Below, piece after piece: positions 35,270-44,539 of a stretch of 64,000 bases of DNA (the first letter of the stretch is position 1; each line of letters opens with the position of its first letter). This DNA comes from Pseudomonas sp. MWU13-2100. GTDB taxonomy: Bacteria > Pseudomonadota > Gammaproteobacteria > Pseudomonadales > Pseudomonadaceae. The notes beneath the pieces are model-generated. The model did not search any database. It was given only the letters and a program-made list of their open reading frames with translations, and was not told the origin of the DNA. The DNA lies in assembly GCF_023242365.1 (NCBI RefSeq), contig NZ_JALLIX010000002.1, positions 242,196-306,195 of the forward strand, written 5' to 3'. Position numbers and translations under genes: made by a program.

Positions 35270-36592
35270 GTGATCAAACCATCGTTACTGCTACGCCGTC
35301 GTTTTGCCTCCATCCGCTGGCGCACTCGTGTGACCCTCTGGGCTGCCGCAACTCTCGCGGGATTGCTGGTAGTGATGTTCGCCAGGCTGGCTGACCTTGC
35401 GCTGACACAATTTGCCCAGCACACCGCCGAACATCCCTGGTTGCCCTTCATCTACACCCCGCTGGTCGGCATGCTGGTGGTATGGATGACCACGCGCTTT
35501 TTTGTCGGAGCCCAAGGCAGTGGCATTCCCCAGGTGATCGCCGCCACCCGCTTGGCCCACAAGGGCGCGCCGGTCAACCACTTGGTGTCGCTGCGTATCG
35601 CCTTCGCCAAGATAGGCCTCGGCACATTGGCGCTGACCGGCGGCTTTTCCGCGGGACGCGAAGGCCCCTCGGTCCAGGTCGCCGCCTCGATCATGCATTT
35701 CTTTCACCGCTACCTGCCCAATGCACGCATTATCCGTAGCGAAGACCTGATCCTCGCTGGCGGCGCGGCGGGCATCGCCGCCGCGTTCAACACGCCCCTC
35801 GCCGGTGTCGCGTTTGCGGTGGAGGAACTGGGACGCAAGCTGGAAACCAGAACCAGCGGCGTGCTGCTCAGCACCATTATCCTGTCGGGGATGGTCGCCA
35901 TCGCCTTGCAGGGCAACTACAACTATTTCGGTCACTTCAACGTTCAAGAGATCACACTCGACATCGCCATTGCGGCGCTGGCGACAGGTATCGGCTGTGG
36001 GCTGCTGGGCGGCTTGTTCAGCCGCATGTTGCTGTGGCCCCAGCGCCATCGGCACTTTGTCGTCTGGGAGTGGCGTCGCACGCACCCGGTCTGGTTCGCA
36101 GGCGCTTGCGGGCTGCTGGTGGCGATCCTGGGTTGGTTGAGTGGTGGGATGTCATTTGGCAGCGGTTACGGCATCACCACCCATATCATTGCCTCCGATA
36201 CCGGCCTGCCTTGGCACGCGCCTGTCACGCGCTTTCTCGCCACCCTCGTGACTTATTTTTCCGGTATTCCCGGCGGTATTTTTGCCCCTTCCCTGGCCGT
36301 CGGCGCCGCCGTGGGTGCCAATGCCGCCGACTTTTTCGGCCTGGCCGCGCAACCGATGATTGCCCTGTGCATGGTCGGCTTTCTGGCCGCCGTGACGCAG
36401 TCCCCCATCACTTCCGCGATCATTGTGATGGAGATGATCGACAGCCATGGGATGGTGATCAGCCTCATGGCCGTTGCGCTGATTGCCAAGGCGGTCAGTT
36501 CACGGATGAGCCCCGAGTTGTACCAGCAGATGGCCCGGGGGTTTCTTCAGTCTTCGGACGATGGCAGCGCCTCTAAAAAAGAAACCCCATAA
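35270..36592 (+). CDS. CLC family chloride transporter
   Basis: The 440-aa product has the three CLC selectivity segments: GSGIP, GREGPS with the gating Glu131, and GIFAP, plus about ten or more hydrophobic helices. The [15 protein letters not shown] segment has the double Glu that corresponds to the proton glutamate of coupled Cl-/H+ exchangers such as ClC-ec1. That makes exchange more likely than channel behaviour, though this is inference. It lacks the cytoplasmic CBS domains found in many CLCs. The start is a GTG at 35270. nhaA follows about 170 bp later on the same strand. Confidence 0.9.
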   Translation: MIKPSLLLRRRFASIRWRTRVTLWAAATLAGLLVVMFARLADLALTQFAQHTAEHPWLPFIYTPLVGMLVVWMTTRFFVGAQGSGIPQVIAATRLAHKGAPVNHLVSLRIAFAKIGLGTLALTGGFSAGREGPSVQVAASIMHFFHRYLPNARIIRSEDLILAGGAAGIAAAFNTPLAGVAFAVEELGRKLETRTSGVLLSTIILSGMVAIALQGNYNYFGHFNVQEITLDIAIAALATGIGCGLLGGLFSRMLLWPQRHRHFVVWEWRRTHPVWFAGACGLLVAILGWLSGGMSFGSGYGITTHIIASDTGLPWHAPVTRFLATLVTYFSGIPGGIFAPSLAVGAAVGANAADFFGLAAQPMIALCMVGFLAAVTQSPITSAIIVMEMIDSHGMVISLMAVALIAKAVSSRMSPELYQQMARGFLQSSDDGSASKKETP

Positions 36593-36759
36593 CCCAAGGC
36601 TGGGTCGCAACGAGCCAGCAGGCCTCCATCGAGTCGTGTGGCACAGGAGATTTGCATCTCGCCCGTCAGGTTCTTATCATCGCGCTGGGTGCGCTGCTGC
36701 ATACGGCACAGCGCAGGTTAAAGCATAAACGTTGGTCGGGCCGCCAACGGAGAATTGCT

Positions 36760-38130
36760 GTGCCTGAAAGACACCCAGCGTCGCCTTCCATCCCTCGCCC
36801 GCAGGCTCTGACCGAACGCGCCTTGTCGGCCTTGGAGCGCTTCTCGCATATCGAAGCCTTCAGCGGCATCGTGCTTCTGCTGGCCGCGATTGCGGCCCTT
36901 ATCTGGGCCAACAGCTCGGTCGCCGACTCCTACGAACATTTCTGGAACACCCCGCTCACCGTGGGCCTGGGCGACTTCACGGTCTCGCGCTCACTGCACT
37001 TTCTGGTCAACGATGGACTGATGACCATCTTTTTCCTGGTGGTAGGGGCTGAAATCCGCCAGGAGATCAAGGACGGGGCACTGGCCAACCTAAAGCTGGC
37101 CACCCTGCCCCTGGGTGCCGCCTTGGGCGGCGTGCTGATGCCGGCGCTCATCTACACCCTGCTCAACCACGGTACCCCGGCAGCCAACGGCTGGGCCGTA
37201 CCCACCGCCACGGACATTGCCTTTGCCGTGGGCGTCCTTGCCCTGTTGGGCAAATCGATTCCAAGCGGGGTGCGCGTCCTGTTGCTGGCCCTGGCAATTA
37301 TCGATGATATCGTCGCCATCCTGATCATTGCCATCTTCTATGCCGCCAGCCTGGATTACCTGGGCCTGGTGATCGCGGCTGGCGGCCTGTTGCTGGTGCT
37401 GGTGTTTCAGCGGATGGGCATCGGCAAGGCGTATGCGTACCTGCTGCCGGGGGCCATCGTCTGGTTCGGGCTGTTGAAGACCGGCGTGCATCCGACCCTG
37501 GCAGGCGTGATTCTCGGCCTGATGACCCCGGTCAGCTCCCGGCCCGCCAAGGAACAACCGCTGGAGACCATCGGGCGGACGTTCGAAGAGCTGATGGAGC
37601 GATTTTCCGCCTCGGGCGATAGCCCACAGACCGTGGCCAAACCCCTGAAGCAACTCCGGCAGGCCCAGCGGGAAATGTTGCCGCCGGTCCAGCGCGTTCA
37701 GGCCGGGTTGCATCCGTGGGTGGCGTTTGGTGTCATGCCGCTCTTCGCACTGGCAAACGCGGGCGTCAGCCTGCAGGGGGTCAATCTGGACGATGGGCTG
37801 TCCCTGCATCTGTTCATGGGGGTGATACTGGCGCTGGTACTGGGCAAGCCCCTGGGGGTCATGCTGGCCAGCGTGGTTCTGGTCAAGCTGAACATCTGCA
37901 GGCTGCCTGAAGGCGTGACCTGGAGTGGTGTCGCCCTGGTCGGTCTGCTGGCGGGTATTGGATTTACCATGTCGATTTTCATTTCGTCGCTGGCGTTTAC
38001 CGACCCGAGACTACTCTCGGCGGCAAAACTGAGCGTGCTCGCCGCGTCGTCCCTGGCGGCGGTGCTGGGGTTGCTCTGGGGGAGGACTCGATCAAAGCTT
38101 TCCCAGCGCATTCATGAGCCCATCTCATAG
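36760..38130 (+). CDS. nhaA: Na+/H+ antiporter NhaA
   Basis: The 456-aa product (from the GTG at 36760) matches NhaA along its whole length. Features seen are [44 protein letters not shown], the catalytic AIIDDIVAI with Asp182-Asp183, and [13 protein letters not shown] near the end. It exchanges sodium for protons at the inner membrane. A GGAG site lies 7 bp upstream of the GTG. The longer frame from a TTG at 36652 is not NhaA-like. A loop of about 50 residues around 285-335 ([16 protein letters not shown]) is longer than in E. coli. Confidence 0.92.
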   Translation: MPERHPASPSIPRPQALTERALSALERFSHIEAFSGIVLLLAAIAALIWANSSVADSYEHFWNTPLTVGLGDFTVSRSLHFLVNDGLMTIFFLVVGAEIRQEIKDGALANLKLATLPLGAALGGVLMPALIYTLLNHGTPAANGWAVPTATDIAFAVGVLALLGKSIPSGVRVLLLALAIIDDIVAILIIAIFYAASLDYLGLVIAAGGLLLVLVFQRMGIGKAYAYLLPGAIVWFGLLKTGVHPTLAGVILGLMTPVSSRPAKEQPLETIGRTFEELMERFSASGDSPQTVAKPLKQLRQAQREMLPPVQRVQAGLHPWVAFGVMPLFALANAGVSLQGVNLDDGLSLHLFMGVILALVLGKPLGVMLASVVLVKLNICRLPEGVTWSGVALVGLLAGIGFTMSIFISSLAFTDPRLLSAAKLSVLAASSLAAVLGLLWGRTRSKLSQRIHEPIS

Positions 38131-38299
38131 GCCCGTTCGGATTTCTCCGCCTAATCAAAGACGACTGCTCGTACGACAGTGATGGGTCATCCATCGACTG
38201 TTTTTAAGGCCGCGATCCGCAGGCGGAAAACCGCCCTGTTTTGCAGAGAAGCAGTTAATGCCCAAGGCAGCCATTCTCAACGCCTGCGTCATCTTCATA

Positions 38300-38520
38300 T
38301 CACTGCAGTCGGCGGCGCATCGGCGGGTGGTGCGGAAAATGCCTTGGAGTATCGAGACTGGATAGACCGGTTTATCACCGGCATTGGCGACAAGCCCGCG
38401 GTGCTCATTCTGGAGCCGGATGCGCTGGCAGACAGTGAATGCCTGACCCAGCAAAAGCGCGATGAGCGCCTGGCGTTGCTCAATGCGGCGCAGAATTCGA
38501 TACCGTTGATCCGACAGGTC
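38300..38520 (+). pseudogene. Remnant of a GH6 cellulase
   Basis: One frame reads GGASAGGAENALEYRDWIDRF, ITGIGDKPAVLILEPDALAD, CLTQQKRDERLALLNAAQ (each block under 20 residues apart from short joins). This matches the central part of GH6 endoglucanase/cellobiohydrolases, including the EPD acid of the active site. The upstream strand (HLHITAV) is degenerate and no start, signal peptide or C-terminal half follows. Homology ends near 38510. It is a fragment of a lost gene. Confidence 0.65.
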
Positions 38521-38542
38521 AGCACTTGGCCTGCGATCTGGC

Positions 38543-38704
38543 TCAGCTCAATAGGCTGCCCTCTGGACTGGCCCAGTGCGCACTTTCCCCATACCCGTAG
38601 TCCCAGAAGAATCCATGCTGAAGATCTGCCCGCAAGTGGTTGGCGGTAGCAACCAGCAGGCAACACGCGAACAGCACTCGGATGGCCAAGGACAACCTGG
38701 GCAT
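38543..38704 (-). CDS. Possible small secreted protein, 53 aa
   Basis: From an ATG at 38704 the minus strand encodes a 53-aa product with a plausible signal peptide (MPRLSLAIRVLFACCLL, then ANHLRA) and a short aromatic tail (GFFWDYGYGE). Only a weak GGA lies upstream. The sequence is more protein-like than chance, but the gene sits in a decayed region and may be a remnant. Confidence 0.3.
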   Translation of the reverse strand: MPRLSLAIRVLFACCLLVATANHLRADLQHGFFWDYGYGESAHWASPEGSLLS

Positions 38705-38816
38705 GGCGTGATCCGCGTTAGTGAAGTAAGCCCGACAGGATATCGGGATTGTACCGCTTCGGCAGCAGTGCTCGCTCGCAAGACCCTCGTGGATACGCGT
38801 GCCGTGCGCGCGCCAC

Positions 38817-39746
38817 TCACTGCTCCGCCAGAAACTCACGATACTGCGCCGCCGTCTGCTCCGGGCGCTCGACCATCGGCAGATGGCCCACGCCGTCCCA
38901 ACACTCCAGGCGCGCATGGGGAATGCCGGCGATCCAGGTTTTTGCACTGGCCAGGGGGACCATGCGGTCTTCGCGACCCCACAGCAGCAAGGTCGGAACA
39001 TGGATATTGTTCAGCCAGGGTTCCATGCGCGGGCTGTCATGGAAGTCGTCGAAGATTTCCGCCAGTTCAGGACGCCGATCGATATAGGTCTGCGACTCCG
39101 CCGCCAACAACACGCCAGGTATCCAGGGCGGCGAGGCCATGGTCATGGAGAAGAACCGATCGAACTCCGCCCGCGAGCGGATCAGAAAAGGGTTCCTGCC
39201 TTGCTTGACCAACTCTTCCACTTCATTGGGTTGCGGCAGGTTGACCCCCACCGGTCCCATCAACGCCAGGGACAGCACCCGCTCCGAAAAATGCGCCGCC
39301 AGCCAGGTACCGACGTAAGCGCCCATGGAGCTGCCGACCACATGCACTTTGTCGATCCCGCTGGCGTCCAGCAGTTCGACCATGCGTTGCGCCTGGGTCG
39401 CGATACTGTAGTCGCCACCCGTTTCGAAACCACTTTTGCCGTGCCCGGCCAGGTCGGGAATGATCACCCGGTGGTCGGCAACGAAGGATCGCGCAAAGCG
39501 CAGCCAGAGGGTCTTGTCGGCACTGAAACCGTGGATCAGCAACAGCGGCGGCGTGTTGCTTTGAGTCCCGCCCTGGAAGGTCGACAAAGTCATCCGCTCA
39601 ATCGCCACCGGGACTTCCTTCACCCGGGAGAGCCGTGCTTCCAGACTCGTGATCAGGTCAAACAGCAGACCTCCTACACGTGGATAGGTCCACCATCCCC
39701 ATACGACGAGGAGGACGATCAGGGCAAGGATCAGGAACATCAACAC
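38817..39746 (-). CDS. Membrane-anchored alpha/beta hydrolase
   Basis: The 309-aa product starts with one hydrophobic anchor (about residues 3-22). The hydrolase fold follows: LLLIHGFSADKTLW (oxyanion region), IPDLAGHGKSG, the nucleophile elbow VVGSSMGAYVG, LLWGREDRMVP (acid) and GVGHLPMVERPEQ (His). It resembles the LipH-type lipases and esterases of Pseudomonas. The anchor suggests action at the inner membrane face. The substrate is unknown. It stands alone, divergent from the GNAT gene. Confidence 0.88.
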   Translation of the reverse strand: MLMFLILALIVLLVVWGWWTYPRVGGLLFDLITSLEARLSRVKEVPVAIERMTLSTFQGGTQSNTPPLLLIHGFSADKTLWLRFARSFVADHRVIIPDLAGHGKSGFETGGDYSIATQAQRMVELLDASGIDKVHVVGSSMGAYVGTWLAAHFSERVLSLALMGPVGVNLPQPNEVEELVKQGRNPFLIRSRAEFDRFFSMTMASPPWIPGVLLAAESQTYIDRRPELAEIFDDFHDSPRMEPWLNNIHVPTLLLWGREDRMVPLASAKTWIAGIPHARLECWDGVGHLPMVERPEQTAAQYREFLAEQ

Positions 39747-39912
39747 TTCTCCGGAACAGGGTTGGCGAAACCAGTCTCCGCACGACCGGTCGAGTCATAA
39801 AAACAGAACGGGCATCCGCCAGCAAGACGCCGTGCCGGATCGGCGTGACAACCCTTGAGTGACTTCTGATAGGCTGATCGGCCCGACCATCCACCCAGCC
39901 AGGCTCAGCCCC

Positions 39913-40347
39913 ATGATCCATATCCGCGCCATGACAATGGACGATTACCCGGCAGTCATCGACCTGATGCGCAATACCCCGGGCATCTCCCTGCGTGATG
40001 CCGACTCCCGTGAGTCGACCGCCCGGTACCTGGAGCGAAATCCGGAGATGAGCTTCATAGCGGAAGTCGACGGTGACCTCGCTGGCTGCGTCATGTCCGG
40101 GCATGACGGTCGCCGGGGCTACTTGCAGCACCTGCTGGTCCTGCCCCGCTATCGCCGCCGGGGCATCGCCAATGCACTGGTCGAACGCTGCCTGTCGATG
40201 CTGGAGGCACACGGAATCCTCAAGTGTCACCTCGATGTGTTCAAGACCAATGAGGCCGCTGCCGCCTACTGGCAAAGCCAGGGCTGGCAGCTCAGGCAGG
40301 ATATCGACCGCTATTCGTTTACCCGACCGGGTAATCAGAATGCCTGA
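39913..40347 (+). CDS. GNAT family N-acetyltransferase
   Basis: The 144-aa product has the GNAT fold motifs: IRAMTMDDYPAVIDLM, the acetyl-CoA loop LPRYRRRGIANALVERCL (Q/R-x-x-G-x-A type), and VFKTNEAAAAYWQSQGW near the C-terminus. The start at the ATG 39913 opens the domain directly. The 18 residues from 39859 are not family-like. The acceptor substrate is unknown. The next gene is convergent. Confidence 0.86.
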   Translation: MIHIRAMTMDDYPAVIDLMRNTPGISLRDADSRESTARYLERNPEMSFIAEVDGDLAGCVMSGHDGRRGYLQHLLVLPRYRRRGIANALVERCLSMLEAHGILKCHLDVFKTNEAAAAYWQSQGWQLRQDIDRYSFTRPGNQNA

Positions 40348-40375
40348 CCAGGCGGCTCGGCATCAGACGTCCGGC

Positions 40376-41035
40376 TCAATAGACCCAGGGCAACAGGCGC
40401 CAGGTACGTGAGCGATAAGCCTCGTACTCCTCGCCAAACTCGGCCTTGAGCAAGGCTTCCTCCGAGTGCATGCGCGCTATCAACGGGACCAGCGTCAACG
40501 CCGTCAGCAACACCCCGACGCCGGAGCGAAAAGCCAGCGCCCAACCGAGTGAATTGACCAGCAATCCGAGGTAACTCGGGTTGCGCAAGAAACGATAGAG
40601 ACCGGTAGTCACCAGCCGGTGCCCCGGCTGAATCGCCACCAGCCCGCTGAAGCGCTTGCCCAACACGAACACCGGCCACATCCGCAACACCCCGCCAACG
40701 GCAAACAGCAGCACACCGAGCCAACGCACGCCCTCACCGCCAAAGGTCCACCAGCCCAGGCGAGCCGTCCAGGGCGCCAGCCCCACCAGCATCAAGCCGA
40801 GGACGCCAATGACCGGGATCACCCAGCGATTGCCGCGATCTTCACGCACGCCGGGGCTGAGATTGCCTTCGGTGAACAGCGCCGTCGCCGCCAACAGCAG
40901 GGTCACCACGGCGATCACCAGCAACGCCGGCTGGGCAGCAAATGCCGCCCAGCCGCCGAAGCCCCAGACCGCGAGCCAGAGATAGCCCAGCGTCGCCGCA
41001 ATGCTGAAAAACGCCAAGCGAAGTGAGATTTTCAT
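40376..41035 (-). CDS. Isoprenylcysteine carboxyl methyltransferase family membrane protein
   Basis: The 219-aa product has about five hydrophobic helices and the C-terminal ICMT/PEMT signature: HRLVTTGLYRFLRNPSYLG at about residues 140-158, then MHSEEALLKAEFGEEYEAYRSR. Family members methylate a membrane-associated substrate from S-adenosylmethionine. Bacteria lack prenylated proteins of the eukaryotic type, so the substrate here is unknown. Confidence 0.82.
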   Translation of the reverse strand: MKISLRLAFFSIAATLGYLWLAVWGFGGWAAFAAQPALLVIAVVTLLLAATALFTEGNLSPGVREDRGNRWVIPVIGVLGLMLVGLAPWTARLGWWTFGGEGVRWLGVLLFAVGGVLRMWPVFVLGKRFSGLVAIQPGHRLVTTGLYRFLRNPSYLGLLVNSLGWALAFRSGVGVLLTALTLVPLIARMHSEEALLKAEFGEEYEAYRSRTWRLLPWVY

Positions 41036-41488
41036 GCTGCCCTCGACGGGATAACCCTGATAGCTGCCGCTTTCAGTGTAGAAGCATAGGTCTCAGCCAG
41101 CGGCCGGTAACGCTCTAGCCCACGGTTTGCAAGAAGTCCCCCGGAAAACCAATTTATTCCATAAGGAATAAAAAATTATTTTGTATAATTTTATTGTTAA
41201 TCCAGGAGGTCGCTACCGGGGCCATGCATGGCCTCGAGGGGTTCCCCGATCCGCAGGACTTTGCAGCGCTGACGCGGCAGTATGCGCAGTGACGTCAGGC
41301 ATAGGCGCTCAGGCACCCGCCAGGCCGTCAACGATTTCGAGTCGGCCTTGCCGGACATCTCGCAGATCCTCTCAATTACACTCGAAAAGACAAAAACAAC
41401 AACCAATAACATTCAAAAAGATGATTTGACTTTGGTAAAAAAAAACTAAGCTACACAGAGCCATTTCAGCCATATGGATGCGTTGTAG
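41036..41488. other. AT-rich intergenic region with a palindrome and a coding-like tail
   Basis: These 453 bp hold no intact gene. Around 41150-41200 the sequence is strongly AT-rich and includes the inverted repeat TTATTCC (41154-41160), ATAA, GGAATAA (41165-41171). From about 41206 one frame reads EVATGAMHGLEGFPDPQDF, AALTRQYAQ, then stop (41292), like the end of a lost protein that I could not identify. The last 80 bp before 41489 are AT-rich and probably carry the promoter of the diguanylate cyclase. Confidence 0.5.
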
Positions 41489-43108
41489 ATGTTTACAAAA
41501 ACGACCTCGGCTTTCAGCGCCAAATGGGCGGACAGCACGCTCAAGATCGGTCATGTAATTCTTTTTGTGGCAGCGGTCTGCATCTCATTGATCGGCATCA
41601 GCATCTGGGGGGCCTTCAACTCCCTGGCGTATCACTTGCACGATAAAAAAGTCGAGATGTCAAACCTTTCCAAGGCCTTGTCGTCAAGTATAGCGGCCAC
41701 CCTCACCCAAGCCGACACCGTCATACTCGGGGTCCAGTCACAGTTAAATGGTGAAGGTACCGGACCGGAAGAATTGAAAAAGCTGAAGATGATATTAAAG
41801 CTCCAACAAAAATACCTGCCACAAATCTATGGCTTTTCCATTTACGACGAACATGGACGTTGGCTATTAAACTCAAACGATAGAAACCAGTCCAACCTGA
41901 ACAACTCGGACCGCGACTATTTCATCTACCATCGCGACCATACCGATTCCGCTCCATTCCTGGGCCCGCCCATTCGCAGCCGATTAACAAACGAATGGGT
42001 CATCACCCTATCGCGCAGGATCAATCATCCTGACGGCAGCTTTGCCGGTGTGACAATGGCCACCCTCTATCTTAAATATTTCCTCAACCTCTACAACAAC
42101 ATCGACATCGGCAAGCATGGCATCATCAACCTGGCCTCCTCGACAGGGCACATCATCGTACGCTACCCCTTCCATGACGCAGAAGTGGGTACGGATATTT
42201 CAAGCGGGGAGGTATTCGCCTTATTGGTGCCCGGTGTCGCCTCGGGCACTGCAACAATAAGATCATTTATTGACAATGTCGTACGAATCATCAGCTTTCA
42301 ACGTGTTGATGGCTATCCTCTTGTGGTCATCGCGGCTTTTGACAAAGATGAAATATTGGCGGACTGGCGTCGCGAGTCCTTTGCGAGCCTTATCATATCC
42401 TCCATATTGCTGCTCATCCTCAGTGTGCTGGGCTATCGCCTCATAAAAATCATGAGCCAGCAGATTCAAGCACAAAAAGAACTGCAACACTCCGAAAGAA
42501 TCTATATAGAGGCGAACAAGGCGCTCGGGCAACTGGCACTCGAAGATGGATTGACCGGTCTCTCGAATCGTCGTAAGTTCGACCTGTTTATCCGCTCGGA
42601 AATAAACAAAGCCAAGCGTAAACCCGATGACCTCGCCCTCATCCTGATTGATATTGACCTGTTCAAGAAGTACAACGACCATTACGGTCACGTACAAGGC
42701 GATGAATGCCTGAAATCCGTGAGTAGCATCATCAAGAAAAATATCACCCGGGAACATGATCTTGCGGCCAGGTATGGCGGAGAGGAGTTTGCCATTGTCC
42801 TCCCCAGTACCGATTATGTCGGCGCTTTTATCATCGCCGAGAAGATCCGAACGGACGTGGAGCGCGCCGCCATTCAACACGGCGAATCACCAGCCAAAGT
42901 CGTCACCATCAGCCTGGGTATCAGTGCATTATCCGGATCAAAAGCCGACATCCCCGAGCAACTGATCGATATTGCTGATAAAGCACTCTACGTCGCGAAA
43001 TCCAATGGCCGAAACCGGACGGTTATTTCCGACAATCTGCCCAGCGCCCGGCCTCTCCCCATGCCCCGGCGCATGGGCTCCGCCAGCGACACGGAACAAT
43101 CGCTGTAG
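41489..43108 (+). CDS. Membrane-bound diguanylate cyclase with a Cache-type sensor domain
   Basis: The 539-aa product has a membrane segment at about 21-45 and a periplasmic dCACHE-like domain (GFSIYDEHGRWLLNS, NNSDRDYFIYH, SRRINHPDGSFAG). A second membrane segment lies near 295-315. A GGDEF domain follows, with DGLTGLSNRRKFD and the catalytic GGEEF. RxxD (REHD) lies five residues before GGEEF, a product-inhibition I-site. It makes cyclic di-GMP in response to a periplasmic ligand. Its first third has more AT-rich codons than its neighbours, consistent with transfer. The gene ends 6 bp before the convergent efflux gene. Confidence 0.9.
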   Translation: MFTKTTSAFSAKWADSTLKIGHVILFVAAVCISLIGISIWGAFNSLAYHLHDKKVEMSNLSKALSSSIAATLTQADTVILGVQSQLNGEGTGPEELKKLKMILKLQQKYLPQIYGFSIYDEHGRWLLNSNDRNQSNLNNSDRDYFIYHRDHTDSAPFLGPPIRSRLTNEWVITLSRRINHPDGSFAGVTMATLYLKYFLNLYNNIDIGKHGIINLASSTGHIIVRYPFHDAEVGTDISSGEVFALLVPGVASGTATIRSFIDNVVRIISFQRVDGYPLVVIAAFDKDEILADWRRESFASLIISSILLLILSVLGYRLIKIMSQQIQAQKELQHSERIYIEANKALGQLALEDGLTGLSNRRKFDLFIRSEINKAKRKPDDLALILIDIDLFKKYNDHYGHVQGDECLKSVSSIIKKNITREHDLAARYGGEEFAIVLPSTDYVGAFIIAEKIRTDVERAAIQHGESPAKVVTISLGISALSGSKADIPEQLIDIADKALYVAKSNGRNRTVISDNLPSARPLPMPRRMGSASDTEQSL

Positions 43109-43114
43109 CTTGAT

Positions 43115-44539
43115 TCAGCCCTGCCAGCCCAACCCCAACGCCTTGTGCAAGGAGGCAAAGTCCTTCAGCAACTCACTGTCGCCGCTCACCCGATTCTGCT
43201 CGGCGTCGAAGCGGGTGCGCTCAGCGTTCAGCCAGTCCAGGGTACTTGCGGTACCGGCATCGTAGCGCTCGCGAGTCAGGCTCGCGGCACGCGCCGAGGA
43301 CGCTTCGATATCCCGCAGCAGGACCACGTTTTCACGTTGATGACCGTAGCGCGCCAAGGCCACATCGGCATCGCGCAGCGCACCGAGAACCACGCTGCGA
43401 TAGTGGGCCCGAGCTTCGTCGACACCCCCTTCGGCACTGTCGACATCGGCCGCCACGCGACCGAAGTCCAGGGCGTTCCAGGTCAGGCGTGGAATCAGCA
43501 GCCAGCTGGCGTTGTCCTTGCGCACCAGATGCGAAGGCGCCGCGGCGCTGAAGCTGAGGTCGCCGATCAGTGACAGCTTGGGAAACCAGTCGGCCTTTTT
43601 CTCGCCGACCTGCGCGGTGCTGGAGGCCAGCTGGCGTTCGGCGGCACGGATATCCGGACGGGACTTGATCAGTGCCGCCGGATCAGCGATGGGCACGCTC
43701 CCGGGGACACTCGGCAGCGCGCTCGGCTGGCCCAGTCGGCTGTCCAGTTCTCCCGGTTCCAGGTCGCAGAGGACCGCCAGTTGGTCCAGCGACTCGATGA
43801 TCTGCGCCTGCAACGGCAGGCGTTGCGCACGGGTGGTCTGCCATTGGGTGGTGACTTGCTCCAACTGCAATTGCGAAGCCACGCCACGGCTGCGACGCTG
43901 CTGGGTCAGGTCAACCACCTGGGCTTCCAGGCCCGCCGAGGTGTCAACCAGGGCCAGGCGGGTCTGCTGGTCACGTAAACCGACATAGGCCTGCACTACT
44001 TCGGCAGCCAGTTGCACCTGGGCATCGGCCAGGCTCTCGGCCGAGGCATCGGCACTGGCAGAAGCGGCCTCGATGGCACGGTGCGTACCGCCAAACATGT
44101 CGACTTCCCAGCTGGCATCGAAGTCCGTCAGATACAGCGACAGCGGCCCACGACCAGCACTGTTCTGCTGCCCCGTCAGGCTGGAAAGATCGGGAGAACG
44201 CATGCGAAGCGCCGTGGCATTGGCACTCAACTTGGGCCGCCCGGCGGCCCGCTGACCGTGCAACCCGGCCCGGGCCTGACGCAAACGGGCTTGGGCCACA
44301 CGAATATCCGAACTGTCATTGAGCGCAGTGTCCACCAGGCTGTTGAGTTGCGCATCACCCAGCTCACGCCACCAATGGGCAACGGCTGGGATGCTGCCGG
44401 CAACGGGGTCGGCGTGGGCGAAACGCCCTGCCGCCACGGTCTTTTCGGCAACCGCGGGCGCGCCGTGGTAATCGGGGCCGACGGTGCAACCGACGAGCAG
44501 GCCCAGGATCAGGGCCGAAATCAGGGTTCTCTCGATCAT
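43115..44539 (-). CDS. Outer-membrane efflux lipoprotein (NodT/OprM-like)
   Basis: The 474-aa product has a lipoprotein signal peptide (ALILGLLVGCTVGPDY, Cys near residue 18). Two TolC-type repeats follow, with WWRELGDAQLNSLVDTAL and SRPDIRAAERQLA as typical signatures. It forms the outer-membrane duct of a tripartite pump. The ATG at 44539 overlaps the end of the EmrB-like gene by 4 bp, so it is the last gene of the operon emrA-like, emrB-like, this gene. The longer frame from 44629 lies inside the upstream gene. Confidence 0.9.
   Translation of the reverse strand: MIERTLISALILGLLVGCTVGPDYHGAPAVAEKTVAAGRFAHADPVAGSIPAVAHWWRELGDAQLNSLVDTALNDSSDIRVAQARLRQARAGLHGQRAAGRPKLSANATALRMRSPDLSSLTGQQNSAGRGPLSLYLTDFDASWEVDMFGGTHRAIEAASASADASAESLADAQVQLAAEVVQAYVGLRDQQTRLALVDTSAGLEAQVVDLTQQRRSRGVASQLQLEQVTTQWQTTRAQRLPLQAQIIESLDQLAVLCDLEPGELDSRLGQPSALPSVPGSVPIADPAALIKSRPDIRAAERQLASSTAQVGEKKADWFPKLSLIGDLSFSAAAPSHLVRKDNASWLLIPRLTWNALDFGRVAADVDSAEGGVDEARAHYRSVVLGALRDADVALARYGHQRENVVLLRDIEASSARAASLTRERYDAGTASTLDWLNAERTRFDAEQNRVSGDSELLKDFASLHKALGLGWQG

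Noticed and set aside
38755..38820. Possible second REP near CTCGCTCGCAAG
   Set aside because: Only a few bases match and there is no inverted core.
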